Assembly: GCA_009869945.1 (NCBI GenBank)
Contig: WIXG01000091.1
Span: 179,881-243,880 of the forward strand
Direction: 5' to 3'
Source: Mesaphorura yosii
Taxonomy: Eukaryota; Arthropoda; Collembola; Poduromorpha; Tullbergiidae
Length of the DNA stretch: 64,000 bases
Made by a program: the position numbers and the translations under genes. Positions 12,801-23,381 of the stretch are shown here, one piece after another (position 1 is the first letter of the stretch; every line of letters begins with the position of its first letter). Below the pieces are notes generated by a model. The model was not told the origin of the DNA, did no database searches, and saw only the letters and a list, made by a program, of their open reading frames with translations.

Positions 12801-14668
12801 ACAGTGAGTGACTAACATGGAATCGTAAAACTGATTGCAGTCCAGAACGGATTAAGTTGATTTTCTGGAACACAATTAAGCTTCACCGGTGTCTGCGCTG
12901 AGTACCATTGGTTCAGATCAAAGATTCCCAGCATATATACATCATTTCGAGTGCACTCCCAGGTGAAGAAGATGAGGTTATCTGTTTGCGCCCACATTCT
13001 CAGAGGTCGAACAGCAAAGCGTTGAATGGCTGAAGCGTCGAGTAAGCTCTCATCTCCTTCCGAACTTGCGCTTTCGTTCTCTTCGACAGGAAGATAAAAG
13101 TCTTGCAGATCGAACAAAAGGCGAGGCACACAACTTTGCAGAGTCTAAGATTTCAAAATTGACGGGTCGATTCATGAAAATCGATTGGTTACTTCCAGGC
13201 AAATTATAACATGGCGGACGACTTACATGAAAAGTTGGCCCAAACTGCTCGCTCTCTTCTTTCTCCTCATAAAATAGAGCGTAAAATGTAGCCTTCGCTA
13301 CTTGCATCTCGGTTATCGCAGTTCCATACAAAACCCAAAGGTAACAGAAGTTCTTTGGATCATCAACAGGTAACTGGTAGCAGATGGAGTGCACAGGAGT
13401 TCTTGTAGGACTTAAGGCAGATGTGTATCTGAAACATCAGAATCAAATGTTCCATTGCTGAAGCTATAAGTCTTGCTAATAGCGGACAGTAATAAAACCT
13501 TACTCCAGACTGATGTTATCAACACGCCAAATTTGAAATCCACCAAAATTAAATCCTAGCACTAGCGATCCAATAGCAGGAACATACTCCATACAAGCGA
13601 TACAAACACGTTCCTTAGAAATCTTCACTACTTCTTCGCCAACCGAGTAGTAAAATGTGTTTGGGTCGTAGTCCTCGAGTTCGGAATATTCCTCTTGGTC
13701 TGTGATTTAAAGATTTTGTTAAAGTTAAAACTGGTTTAAAGTCAACTATTCATGGAGGGACTCGACAAGCCTCACTCTTAAAATCCACACCAATCAGAAG
13801 CTTCTTCGAGGCTGCAGCCCTTCGTTTAGGAGCGATATACTGTTCATGTGGTTCCACGAAAGTCAGTTTATGAATTTTGCTTTCCTCAAGGTAGAACTGG
13901 CAACTTGGTGTGAGATCTATGTCGTCCAATCCCAAGTCAATAAGATAAAGCTGACCGCCGTAACAACCTACAGCGGCGATTCCAACCATCGCGACCATTG
14001 CTTCACTGTAGAAAGGACGAGTGTAGCCACTTTCCTCAGAATTACTTAAAACGAGAACGCTGGAAACCTGAAAATACGAATTCATGCTATTACCATGAGT
14101 TCTGTTTACGTATAAGCTACAATCGACAATCCGTGCCATACTGGAGCTGGAGTGGCAATCCATTTGACAGGTCGGCCGATGATAGAATCGTAAATGACTA
14201 CGGCGCCGCCAGCAACTCCACAATTCAACCCTACGAGTAACTTCGTGATTCCATTTGCCCTTGAGCTGGCTAACGCTAGCTCAGTCACGCAAGTGATTAT
14301 GGAATGTTGAAAACTGTAAGTTCCGGTATTCAAAACGAGCTGACTTTGACTTCTCGGGCTCCTTGATTCGCTTGACTGAGGAATTATGGGGAAACACTTC
14401 AAGGTCGGTCCGTTGTACATATATCCCCATCTGGTATCTGTACAAATTATTGTAGCTTAATTACTCGGTAGCGATGAGTTCATGTCCAGCAAATTGAAAT
14501 TGTAATTTCATTACCTTTCGATATGTATGAACGAAACGTTAGAGTCCTCGCTAGGCCAGGCTCGCCTGGATCTCTGGGAGCTATCGGCTTCAAGTTGTTG
14601 TAGTACAGAGGACTCAGCAAATCTGATAAGGCATGGAACGTCCTTAGACTTAAGTCCGACATTTGCAT
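6807..14668 (-). CDS. AHCTF1: ELYS / MEL-28 nucleoporin (AHCTF1 homologue)
   Basis: ELYS binds chromatin and seeds nuclear pore assembly by recruiting the Nup107-160 complex. I assembled 24 exons: 14668-14515, 14437-14121, 14067-13776, 13699-13504, 13428-13227, 13144-12817, 12753-12628, 12562-12372, 12310-11998, 11918-11701, 11632-11397, 11322-11074, 10994-10879, 10816-10140, 10064-9680, 9591-9187, 9111-9049, 8965-8633, 8565-8509, 8437-8090, 8028-7966, 7891-7808, 7741-7667 and 7204-6807. The product is about 1941 residues. The N-terminal beta-propeller (to about 530) carries ELYS-like stretches such as GQLYLIDLGLDDIDL, DPKNFCYLWVLYG and MLGIFDLNQWYSAQ. The helical ELYS domain runs to about 980 (EEQNEVLHLWYIDHGEFEKS). 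A long disordered Ser/Arg/Lys-rich tail follows. No clear AT-hook was seen. The start MQMSDLSLR aligns with the vertebrate N-terminus. Confidence 0.9.
7808..9591 (-). repeat. Exon-encoded degenerate repeats in the ELYS tail
   Basis: Seven successive exons of the ELYS tail (16 to 22) have lengths divisible by three (405, 63, 333, 57, 348, 63 and 84) and share phase 1 at both ends. Many end with variants of RTRARSEEPG: TRARSEEPG, TRAASEVPG, RSRSRSGEPC, STRARSEEPG and TRARSEAPG. The larger exons also share a KSKS-TPE motif followed by acidic Lys/Glu-rich sequence. This pattern indicates duplicated symmetric exons that could be skipped or included without changing the frame. Confidence 0.7.
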
Positions 14669-14711
14669 CTTGAAGTGAACCTCGTATCTGTGGAGCTTAG
14701 TGTTGGAAGAA

Positions 14712-15573
14712 TTAATTACGCTGGCAGTATAGCAGCATTTCGTCCAGTTTAATGATCGTGGCAATGTTGTCAGACTTTAATTCGAAGGACACGGATTCAA
14801 GCTGTATTAAAATTTACAATTAGTAAAGTAGCTTGGGCGGGTTAATGTACTTAATTGTTTGTGAGAATACAGACCAGTTAACATGCATACCCGGAATTCA
14901 AGTTTGGAAGATCCTAGTGTACCCGTTCTCTCCTTGACCTTGGCTGTTCTATCGAAATTGGCTGAAAGCAATAAATTGTCACCATTTAATATTTAACTTA
15001 ATTGGGATTAATTCTAGTTCATCTAAAAATACCTGACACTTTTCAGTAATTTTGTAGTTATGTACACAAAAAATTCCTTCAAGTTCTCGTTTGGTGAGAA
15101 TCCTGAATTTATTGCTTTGGTGTGATTTTGTAAATTCTTGTGGTACAATTAACAATCTGAGGCTTCGGAGAGCGATGAATACAGAATCTACAAATTCCAC
15201 CAAAGTAGTTTATTTATTTGATAATTAGAGAATTAAAAACTGCTCACCGGCGAAACAAAACAGTGGAGCACTGACGACACTTCCACTTCGTAACGTGTTG
15301 GTCTTATAGCTTACGGTTTTGTACGGTTTCCCGCGGTAAACTTCTTGGGCTGCATTCGGTTAACGAAACCCAAAAGTCTCAATTTCAGAATGTGTAAGAA
15401 GCTAAACCTCGAGTTATTTGTCATTTATACTATTTCTACCCGTAATTAAGCAGTGGATGAAGGTCAGCAGCATTTTTCGACATTTCGACAAGATGAGATT
15501 GAATTAATACCAGACAATTTTCCGGCATGCTTCGTTCAAACAAATTGAACAGTTTCCGCTCATCATTAAACAT
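14712..15573 (-). CDS. Unrecognised small protein, five-exon model
   Basis: I do not recognise this protein. The proposed exons are 15573-15440, 15349-15315, 15187-15033, 14961-14923 and 14801-14712, all with GT-AG boundaries and continuous phase, giving about 150 residues. The start reads MFNDERKLFNLFERSMPENC, the middle contains LRSLRLLIVPQEFTK and KFRILTKRELEGIFC, and the end contains SFELKSDNIATIIKLDEMLL. The protein looks soluble, with alternating hydrophobic positions and no signal peptide or membrane segment. The small second exon (35 bases) and the fourth exon (39 bases) are the weakest parts; other splicing is possible. The stop codon lies only 43 bases before the ELYS start on the same strand, so the pair could be expressed together or overlap in their UTRs. 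Confidence 0.4.
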
Positions 15574-16501
15574 TGTATTTCAGTTTCAGTTTGATAAGTC
15601 GTAAGCCGCAATCCGCTTCGAATCGGAATTCCACAATTTTATTCATATTGAATCGCATACAAATCTGGAAGCGTATGCAACTTGCAGCATTCCTTAATGT
15701 CGAGACAAAAATTGAAGGTCAGCTCGGAATTATAAAACTTTGTTCAGCGCTTCTCGTGGGAGTGTCGACTGTCTGGTGACATTGAGTTGAACGCGTACTA
15801 GGCTACTTAGGTCTTTTTCCATAACCCCGTACAAAATGTTCTCAATCTTTTATGGATTGAGAATTCGATCTTTAATTTGCTGTAAATTGGAATTTGCACG
15901 AGATTCTATTTCAATGCATGTGAAGTGAATGTGAACCGGTAGAAGTATGCAATTCGCGATTCGTCGTGAGAACAGTGAGAGTTTTATACTTTTTACAACA
16001 AAGAACTTGGCGCACGTGTGATAACTTGTTTAGATTCTCACAAAGGTCATTAATATTTTGGCTTAGTGCAGGCACGCTGCCTGGCATGCGTGTGTGAGAG
16101 CGTCATAAGGGCAAAAAGGAAAGAAGACGCTGAATGCTGAAGCTGTCATGTGAGAACAGAAAATGAAGGTAAAAAACAAAGAGTTGGTCCTTAACTATTA
16201 ATTATGTAATAGTAACCGCTTCATTATTGCACCAGCAGGTGAAGCGTACAGTGCAGTACTTTGTCGTACTCGTACTTGTACAAGATTTGCAATTGACCCT
16301 GTCAAAACTCAAAACGAGCTGGCAGTGACCTAAATAATTAGCAAGACTAATTTGCAATTCACATTCGTTCTGTGTGTTCCTGTGGTTGAGGGCCGGCGTG
16401 GCTGAAAGTTGGTATCGATCCGGACAGTCTGAAAGCAGAGGTGGTCTAAGCCATTAGTGATCCATGTAGTGACAAGCGTCAACCATTTTCGCCCGGGCAA
16501 G
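15574..16501. other. Divergent intergenic region, no gene seen
   Basis: This stretch separates the minus-strand small gene and ELYS from the plus-strand lipase, so it should contain both promoters. I see no TATA box, repeat or RNA gene that I can support. The open frame at 15573-15779 on the + strand has no family resemblance. Confidence 0.4.
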
Positions 16502-18198
16502 ATGAGACAAACGCACACGGGAATTTATACTTCCTCTTCCGTGCTTGTCTTCTTAGCTTGTGTGGTGTTGAGGTGCTGTAGCATGGAACAAACCACCTGC
16601 AAAACGACAAGGCGGCTTGTTGCGCCAACGCCCCCATTTCGGATATCGACACCACAACCGCCTTACGGCTGCTCACAGGTGAATCCGGTCAGTGCAAAGG
16701 ACGCACTCACCTGCTTCTCGGAACAGGCTCAAAGAAGCCGACGAAGAAATAGACAACTTCGCAATCCCGATCTAGGAGTTTCTACAGTAAGCGTAGCATA
16801 AGGTTTTAAAGCAAATATATCGTGGAATACCATCTCACACGCGAAATTCTTCCAAAGGCGCAAGTGATTAAAAATCGCGGTTACGATGTCGAAACGCATC
16901 GTGTCAAAACCAAAGATGGCTACATATTAACCATGTTCAGAATTCCACACGGAAAATATCGAAATTCAATCAAAGGTCCAGTGTTATTGACGCATGGACT
17001 CATGGCGTCATCAGCGCAGTGGGTTTTGAACACGCCGAACGAAAAGTCTCTGGGTAAGTTTTTTGCTGCGACTTTGACAGACGTAAACAAAGTTAACCGG
17101 GTCTTTTCCTCCTTCTCTTTCGCACGTAGCTTTCCTGCTCGCGGACAATGGCTACGACGTTTGGCTGGGAAATAATCGTGGCTCGCAATACTCTCAAGGT
17201 CACACCAATCTGAGCACAAGCAGTGCAGAGTACTGGGAATTTAGTTGGCATGAAATGGGGAAATATGACGTTCCAGCCACAATTGATTACATTCTCACAA
17301 ACTACACAGACAAACGCTTGTTTTATATTGGCCATTCAATGGGCACAACAATGCTCTTCACGGCCCTGTCAATCGATCCAAGCTACAATGAAAAGATCAA
17401 AGTCGCGTACCTCTTGGCGCCCATTGCCTTCCTTGGAAATTCGACGAACATTATCCACTGGAGTGGAGTTCCGGGCTACTTCGCGCAGGTACGATGAAAG
17501 CCATGAACGTAGCTTGATAATTATTTCAATAATTTTGTGAATTTGGTAATACAATTCATATCGTGTCATACAATTTAGCCTTTCTTCAGAGGACGCAATC
17601 GAGTTTCAGTTTTGCCTCAAGGCTGGACGGATACAGTTCAAAATAGGCTGTATCCAATGTGTGAATCTAGTGCCCTCTTCTGCACATTATGTCTGAACAC
17701 AATCTTTGGATTCTTCGGATATGACTATGAGCAGGTCAACCTTGTAAGTAACCCACGCGAAATATTTGGCCTGCAGCTACAGTGAAAGCCTTGCCTTTGG
17801 CATTCTTTCAGGATCAACTCCCTGTGTTGGTTTCTCATTTCCCAGACTACAGTTCGACACGAAGTTTAATCCACTACGCTCAGTCCATGGTCACTGGAGA
17901 ATTCCGCGAATTTGACTACGGTTCAGAAGAAAACCCTAAGCGATACAATGGAAGGTGTTTTCCGCCCAAGTACAACCTTTCCAACGTGAAGGCGAAGACG
18001 GTCACGGTTTGGAGTTGGAATGACAACTTTTCAACTCCCAGCGATGCAGCGAAAACTAGAGCTCAATTGAAAAATGTGATAAAAGATATTGAAGTGCCGC
18101 ACTGTGCGTTTAATCATATCGACTTTGCAATTGCCAAAGATGCTGATAAATTAGTGTACAGAAAGATTTTAAGGTCTATGAACGAATTCTCAGATTGA
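16502..18198 (+). CDS. Secreted acid-lipase-like alpha/beta hydrolase (lipase 3 / lysosomal acid lipase family)
   Basis: Members hydrolyse triglycerides or cholesteryl esters in the gut, secretions or lysosomes. Exons are 16502-16786, 16858-17053, 17130-17488, 17579-17743 and 17812-18198, giving 463 residues. A hydrophobic stretch near residues 10-25 (SSSVLVFLACVVL) suggests a signal peptide or anchor, followed by a Cys/Pro-rich segment of about 50 residues that is longer than usual. The domain starts at the exon 1/2 junction with the family pattern RNPDLGVST then GYDVETHRVKTKDGYIL. The oxyanion motif LLTHGLMAS, the nucleophile elbow GHSMG (Ser near 230), an acid in WNDNF (about 405) and the His in FNHIDF (about 435) give a complete triad. 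The first intron is taken as 16787-16857 because only this joins the two frames. An in-frame ATG at 16457 is an alternative start. Confidence 0.88.
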
Positions 18199-18212
18199 GC
18201 CGAATTCAGTGC

Positions 18213-18218
18213 AATAAA
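18213..18218 (+). terminator. poly(A) signal of the lipase gene
   Basis: AATAAA lies 15 bases after the lipase stop. The stop codon of the convergent GMC gene is only about 40 bases further on, so the two transcripts must overlap or end very close together. Confidence 0.7.
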
Positions 18219-18259
18219 AGTGACATTTTTCTCAAGTAAATCGCACGAGCGCAATAAGG

Positions 18260-20863
18260 TTAAGATGATTCCCAGGTTTCTGAAATCATTGCGGATCCCT
18301 TCTCTCCAATCATTGTGATTGGAGCCGCGGTATTTGCATTCGGAGTTAGAGGCATTATTGAGCCATCAATGACTCGTAGGTTTGTTACTTCAAGAACCCT
18401 TTAAAACAAACGGCACATGGCATTTGCTCAAGAATGATGGCATTGGAATTCAAAACCGTGAGTGTATTCACCTTAACTTTGAATCGACCACTGCAAACTT
18501 GTCTCTTGGCCCGTATCCCATCCGACACGACCCAGCCAAGTGAAACCAAGGCGCGCCAAGTTGCCCCACAAGACATCTCCAGTATTCATCAGATCTGAAT
18601 TTGTGACGGACGCAGTTTTTGTGTTGCTCAACAGTGTACCGAGTTCCTATGCGCTGAAATGCTGTTGTATTCTCGGCAATTTTCAGTGCCATCTTAATTC
18701 CTAAATGTTTTAGAGTACGAATCCAACTTTTCTCCCTGATAAAGATATGATTGAGGTCAGATTGCAGGCAGGATACCTTCGATTAGTACATCAATATCTG
18801 TTTCATCTTCTAGCAACCGATAGTCGATCACTGACAACTTCTCAGCATCCCGCTCTCCATCCAGATACGCGCTCGTGTTGAGAGAAATATACCCTCGGCT
18901 TTTCGGCCTTCCTAGCACAACGTCAAAGAAAATTTCTTGCGGAGTCTCCGGCTGGGGGTTGAAAACATCTGGTTTGAGTAAGATGTGTATGTCGGGCCAA
19001 TTCGGCTGGAGATCTCGCTTCGCTCTTGAGGAAGCCATGAACATTTGTCCTCCAAGTGCAGCATTCAGAATTCCAGTACCGTTCTTGTTTAAATAGTGAT
19101 CAATTGAAGAACTCGTCCAGCTTGAACCGATTGTAGGAAACAAGGAGGTGTCGTTGATACGAAAGCCACGCAGCCGTACCGTCGCATGATCTTGGAGTCC
19201 AATGCCAACGGGAAGATCAGCTACAACCGGAATCTGTTCGCGGTTGAGAGCAAGGCATTAAAACATGAAAGTGATGCGTGTCATGCGTGTCATTTTTCGA
19301 CACCTTCGCCTCGTTCAACAAATCCTTCGGCCCGATTCCGGACATCATTAACAATAATGGCGATGCAAATGCTCCTGCGCTAATGATGACTTCCTTTGTT
19401 GCATGTGCAATCTGAGGAATTCCATGTCTGTAGTATCGTACGCCAAATGCCTTCTTCTGCTCGTCTACCAAAATCTGTAGCCACAAATTCCTGATCAAAT
19501 TCAACCCATAAATTGCAGGTTCGTGAAACGATTGAAGAACTCACATTTGAAGCGGTAGCGTATCGAATTATCTTCAGTTTAACCCTACTTTTTTCTATTG
19601 GCAGAATGAATGCAGTGTACGAGCTGACGCGTCTTCCATTCGCTTTTGTTTCAGCCAAAGCAGCAAAGCCTGGAGTCAAAATACACGCGGCAAAGTAGCA
19701 CTCCAGCCAGGATTCAGATAGCACATGATTAATTTTTTACTTTCTGTTTGAGGTCCATTCGGATCTGCATTTCGAAATCCGAGCTCAGATCCAGCTTGAA
19801 GCCAAAGAGCTGTGCTCGGGCCCACACCATCGGCAACAGCCATTGGTCCGTTTGTTCCATGCTGATCTAAAAATAAAGAAATTCGCGAAGAAATTAGGTC
19901 ACCAGTTTGAATGCATGTCTAACAATGTGCTCGAAGCACTTCTCGGAAACAATTCTCCTTGAACAATTCTGGTGAGACAATTCCCCTGAAACAATGCTCA
20001 GAATACCTAGATGAATTTCGTAAGAATTATTCTAACTAAATGACCTGCCGCTCTTGTTTTATCCGAACTCGTGGCCAATTCGCCCTGAAGGTACTTCGAA
20101 CTCATGACACTGGAACTGCTGGTTGATGTGACACAGGAGTAGAAACGAAATGACAACTTCATCACCCTGAAACTATTTACTCACCACCCGCATACATTGT
20201 TCCGATGTATTTCTCCGACACCTTAAAGTATCTGAGAACATTTTCATATCTCCAGCTGGAGTCGTTTGCACGCGCCGCCCAATTGTCAAAGTCCGACGGA
20301 TTTCCGCGGTTGTACGCGAATGAATGATGCGATGTGGATCCTCCCAGCATCTTCCCGCCACGTCTTATCACAACCTTGAATTCAAAGACCAATTGGAACC
20401 AAATTAGGCTTAAATTAATTCAGCTGTAATCATACGCCTCCAATCGCTAGCGAAGCCTTCTTCTGCGGTAGGGAGACATATTCATAGTGAAGTTCTGGCA
20501 CTTTTACTATATTTGTCACAAAAGCAGGAACATTTGTTGGAGGCGGAGGAGTTCCACCTGCTTCCAGCAGCAGCACGCGATACTTCTCCGAAAGTCGGTT
20601 GGCCACCACACATCCTGCAGCTCCTGCTCCAACTGTGGAATGATAAGGACGGATAGTCGACGAGAACTTTACTTTACATGCCACTTTTCCAAATTTGATT
20701 GAGTCTTCCTACCGACAATGAAATCGTACTCTTCGGCGACGGGCAGTCCGAGATTCCCTTCCAGTTCATCCAATGTTTGCTCGAAATCAACTTGTCGATA
20801 CCTTTCAACGTAATAGCTGATTGTGAGCACAACGGAGCTCAGAACAAATGTGGACAGATGCAT
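18260..20863 (-). CDS. GMC oxidoreductase, glucose dehydrogenase-like (copy A)
   Basis: GMC enzymes are FAD-dependent alcohol or sugar oxidoreductases, often secreted in arthropods. Nine exons: 20863-20713, 20632-20436, 20374-20185, 19866-19741, 19669-19545, 19474-19304, 19233-18777, 18700-18472 and 18398-18260; 594 residues. The N-terminus has a hydrophobic segment (TFVLSSVVLTISYYV). The ADP-binding motif VGAGAAGCVVANRLSE crosses the first intron. GMC signature 1 appears as GGKMLGGSTSHHSFAYNRGN and signature 2 as GAFASPLLLMMSGIGP. The C-terminal domain contains LAGSCRMG and LRVIDGSIMPLTPNANTAAP. It is a tandem relative of copy B upstream, sharing most intron positions but with two extra introns, after GPQTES and after DSKLR. 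Substrate cannot be inferred. Confidence 0.9.
19944..20000. repeat. Degenerate short tandem repeat, GAAACAATT type
   Basis: About four imperfect units of 12-16 bases follow one another within an intron of GMC copy A, each built on (G)GAAACAATTC or GACAATTC. A similar array occurs at 62351-62440. Confidence 0.5.
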
Positions 20864-21144
20864 TTTCAATTGTACAGCAGACAAGCAGAACGAATGAAGT
20901 GTTGGAACAAGATGACCTGCGCTTTACCTCGACTCGACATATTTAATGTCTCCGTCTCGAACCTCTGATGATAAGATTAGTTTATAAATAACGAAGGTGA
21001 GTCAAATATCTGCGGCCTTTCCTTGTCTGGCTTGGGATTAGCACACGTTTTTAATCTTTAAGTTAGTCACACGCGTATCATTAACAATTCATTTCATACA
21101 CTACTTAATTATAATTATAAAACCCATAAGTCAAAGATTGTCAT

Positions 21145-23381
21145 TCAATTACGCGTAACGACATAAGTGTTATGCATCATCTGCGAAGGTTGCACAGTAC
21201 GTGTTACGTTCCACGCTTTCAGTATCATCGCTGACACGTTCTCACCAATCATTGTGATGGGCGCCGCAGTGTTGGAGTTCGGAGGCCTTGGCATCACTGA
21301 GCCGTCAGCAACCCTCAAATTCGAAACTCCAAGAACCCTCAATTTAGAGTCAACCACTGCGTCTTTATCTTCTGGTCCATGCCCCATCCTGCAAGGACCT
21401 GCCATATGAAATTCTGGGCCACTGACTTGAGTGATGAGACACCTCCAGTAATCATCCGATCGAAATTCGTGCTGTTTGCAATTTCTGTTTGGTACATCGC
21501 TGAATGTCGCGTTAATTCTTCGAAACGCCGTCGTATTCTCCACGATATTCATAACCACTTTGATTCCTAAACCGAAGAAATGCTGTTAGCGGCAGAATAA
21601 TGTATCACAATTTAATGTTTAATTGATGAAGTTGACTGAATCAACCTTCAAGCAAAACGGTGGCGTCGCTTTCATCACACAGCAATTTATAATCCAGTAT
21701 CGCCAGTTGCTCATCGTTTCGAATTCCTTCCAAATACCGGGTCGTATTCAAGGAAATAAACCCAAAACTTTTCGGCCTACCCAGTACAACGTCGAAGGAG
21801 ATTTCATGGGAATTCTTGAGCTGATTGAAGAAACCAGGCTTGAAAATTATTTGCAAGTCCGGCCACTGGGTCTCTCCTTCTAGCTTGGCTCTCGAAGACG
21901 CCCTGAACATTTGTGAGCCTTGATACCAGTACAACAGTCCAGCACCATTGTGCGTCAGATAATCCTCGATTGTATCTTTTGTCCAATTGAGAAAAAGTGA
22001 TGGAAATAGCGAAGTGTCGTTGATGTAGAATGGCTCCAGTCTTACCGAAACATGATCTTGTAACGTTTGACCAACCGGAAGATCAACGATAACAGGAATC
22101 TAATTATGAATGATCACTTGTTTCTTTTGTGTGTGGTTTTGTATTATTCTCGTGTTACCCGAGCTTGTTCCAACACAGCTTTGGGCCCAATTCCAGACTT
22201 GATTAGCAGCAAAGGCGACGCGAAAGCTCCAGCGCTTATTATCACCTCTTTTGATGCGTGAGCAATTTGTGGAATTCCGTGCCGGTAATATCTTACTCCG
22301 AAAGCAGTCTTTCGCTCATCGAAAAGAATCTGACTGACCGCATATGCTTGTTAATTCGTTAATTTCATTGGCATTTCGCATTTTAACTGCTGCCCTCGCA
22401 CGATTGATGTGCTCATACCTGCGAAACTTCTGCGTACCGGATTATCTTGAGATTCTTTCGTAGCTTCTCAATTGGTTCCAGAAAAGCTGTGTAGGCGCTG
22501 ACTCGTCTTCCATTCTCCTTCATTACAGATGTGGCCGTGAAACTTTCCATTTGAGGACCGTTCGGATCACAACTTGAATATCCCAGTTCGTGCCCCGCTT
22601 CAAACCACAGTGATGTGCTAGGACTGATTCCATCGTCAACCGCCATTGGTCCATTCTTTCCGTGCTGACCTTGAACACAAGAGCTCTGAGCAGATAAGCA
22701 CCAACAACCCACATTCCATTTCATTGTTTCCTTACTTTCACGGTACAAAGTTCCGATGTATTTCTCAGACGCCTTGAAAAATGGTAGGACATTCTTATAA
22801 TTCCAACTAGGATCATTTGTTAACTTGGCCCAGTTATTGTAATCCGAAGGGTTTCCGCGGTTGTAAGCCATTCCATGGTGCGAGGTTGAGCCTCCAAGCA
22901 TCTTGGCAGGACGCCTTGTGATGATCTGAACGTTCCAGATAAAATTAGATGCTGGGTGGACCAGAGTCTATAATTTCTTACTCCACCAGTTGACAAGGAC
23001 GCACTGGCTTGAGGAACTGATTGATACACATAATGGAGACACGGCACTTCAGCTACGTATTTAGCGAAAGTGGGCACCATCGTAGCCGGTGGCGGCGTGC
23101 CACCTGCCTCTAGCAAGAGCACACTGAATTGCTCCGACAATCGATTGGCAACAACCGAGCCGGCTGCGCCAGCGCCAACTGCAAGTGGAAGTTGTAAATT
23201 ACTTCGGGGACTTGATTCTCAGATCCTTACCGACAATGAAGTCAAAGTTTTGAGTCACGGGTAATCCGAGATCTGGCTCCAACTCCTTCAGTGTCTGCTC
23301 GAAATCAGCTTTTCGATGCTTTTCAGCGTAGTAACTGATTGTGAGCACAATGGAACTTAAAACAAAGTTGGAAATATGCAT
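21145..23381 (-). CDS. GMC oxidoreductase, glucose dehydrogenase-like (copy B)
   Basis: Same family and likely role as copy A. Seven exons: 23381-23231, 23178-22982, 22925-22736, 22669-22419, 22329-22159, 22099-21646 and 21566-21145; 611 residues. The first exon is the same length as that of copy A (151 bases) and encodes a similar hydrophobic N-terminus (NFVLSSIVLTISYYAEKH). Visible motifs are VGAGAAGSVVANRLSE, KMLGGSTSHHGMAYNRGN, GAFASPLLLIKSGIGP and LRVADGSVMPRPPNSNTAAP. The last exon is continuous where copy A has an intron, and it extends about 17 residues further at the C-terminus. Copy B lies upstream of copy A in the same orientation with 281 bases between coding regions, so the pair is a local duplication. 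Confidence 0.9.

Noticed and set aside
12754-12816. An in-frame TAG stop in ELYS, or an 18-base intron
   Set aside because: Reading on from exon 6 meets TAG, and an 18-base GT-AG segment would restore the frame. A normal 63-base intron with donor GTTAGT and acceptor TTGTGCAG joins exon 6 to exon 7 in phase and restores similarity to ELYS, so no nonsense mutation or ultra-short intron is needed.
15573-15779. Plus-strand 68-residue frame
   Set aside because: No family resemblance; it abuts the start of the minus-strand five-exon gene model and probably lies in its promoter region.
16787-16811. A 25-base intron in the lipase gene
   Set aside because: The acceptor at 16811 would give an intron too short to splice and the wrong phase. 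Using the next acceptor at 16857 gives a 71-base intron and the family-typical NPD...GYDVETH sequence.
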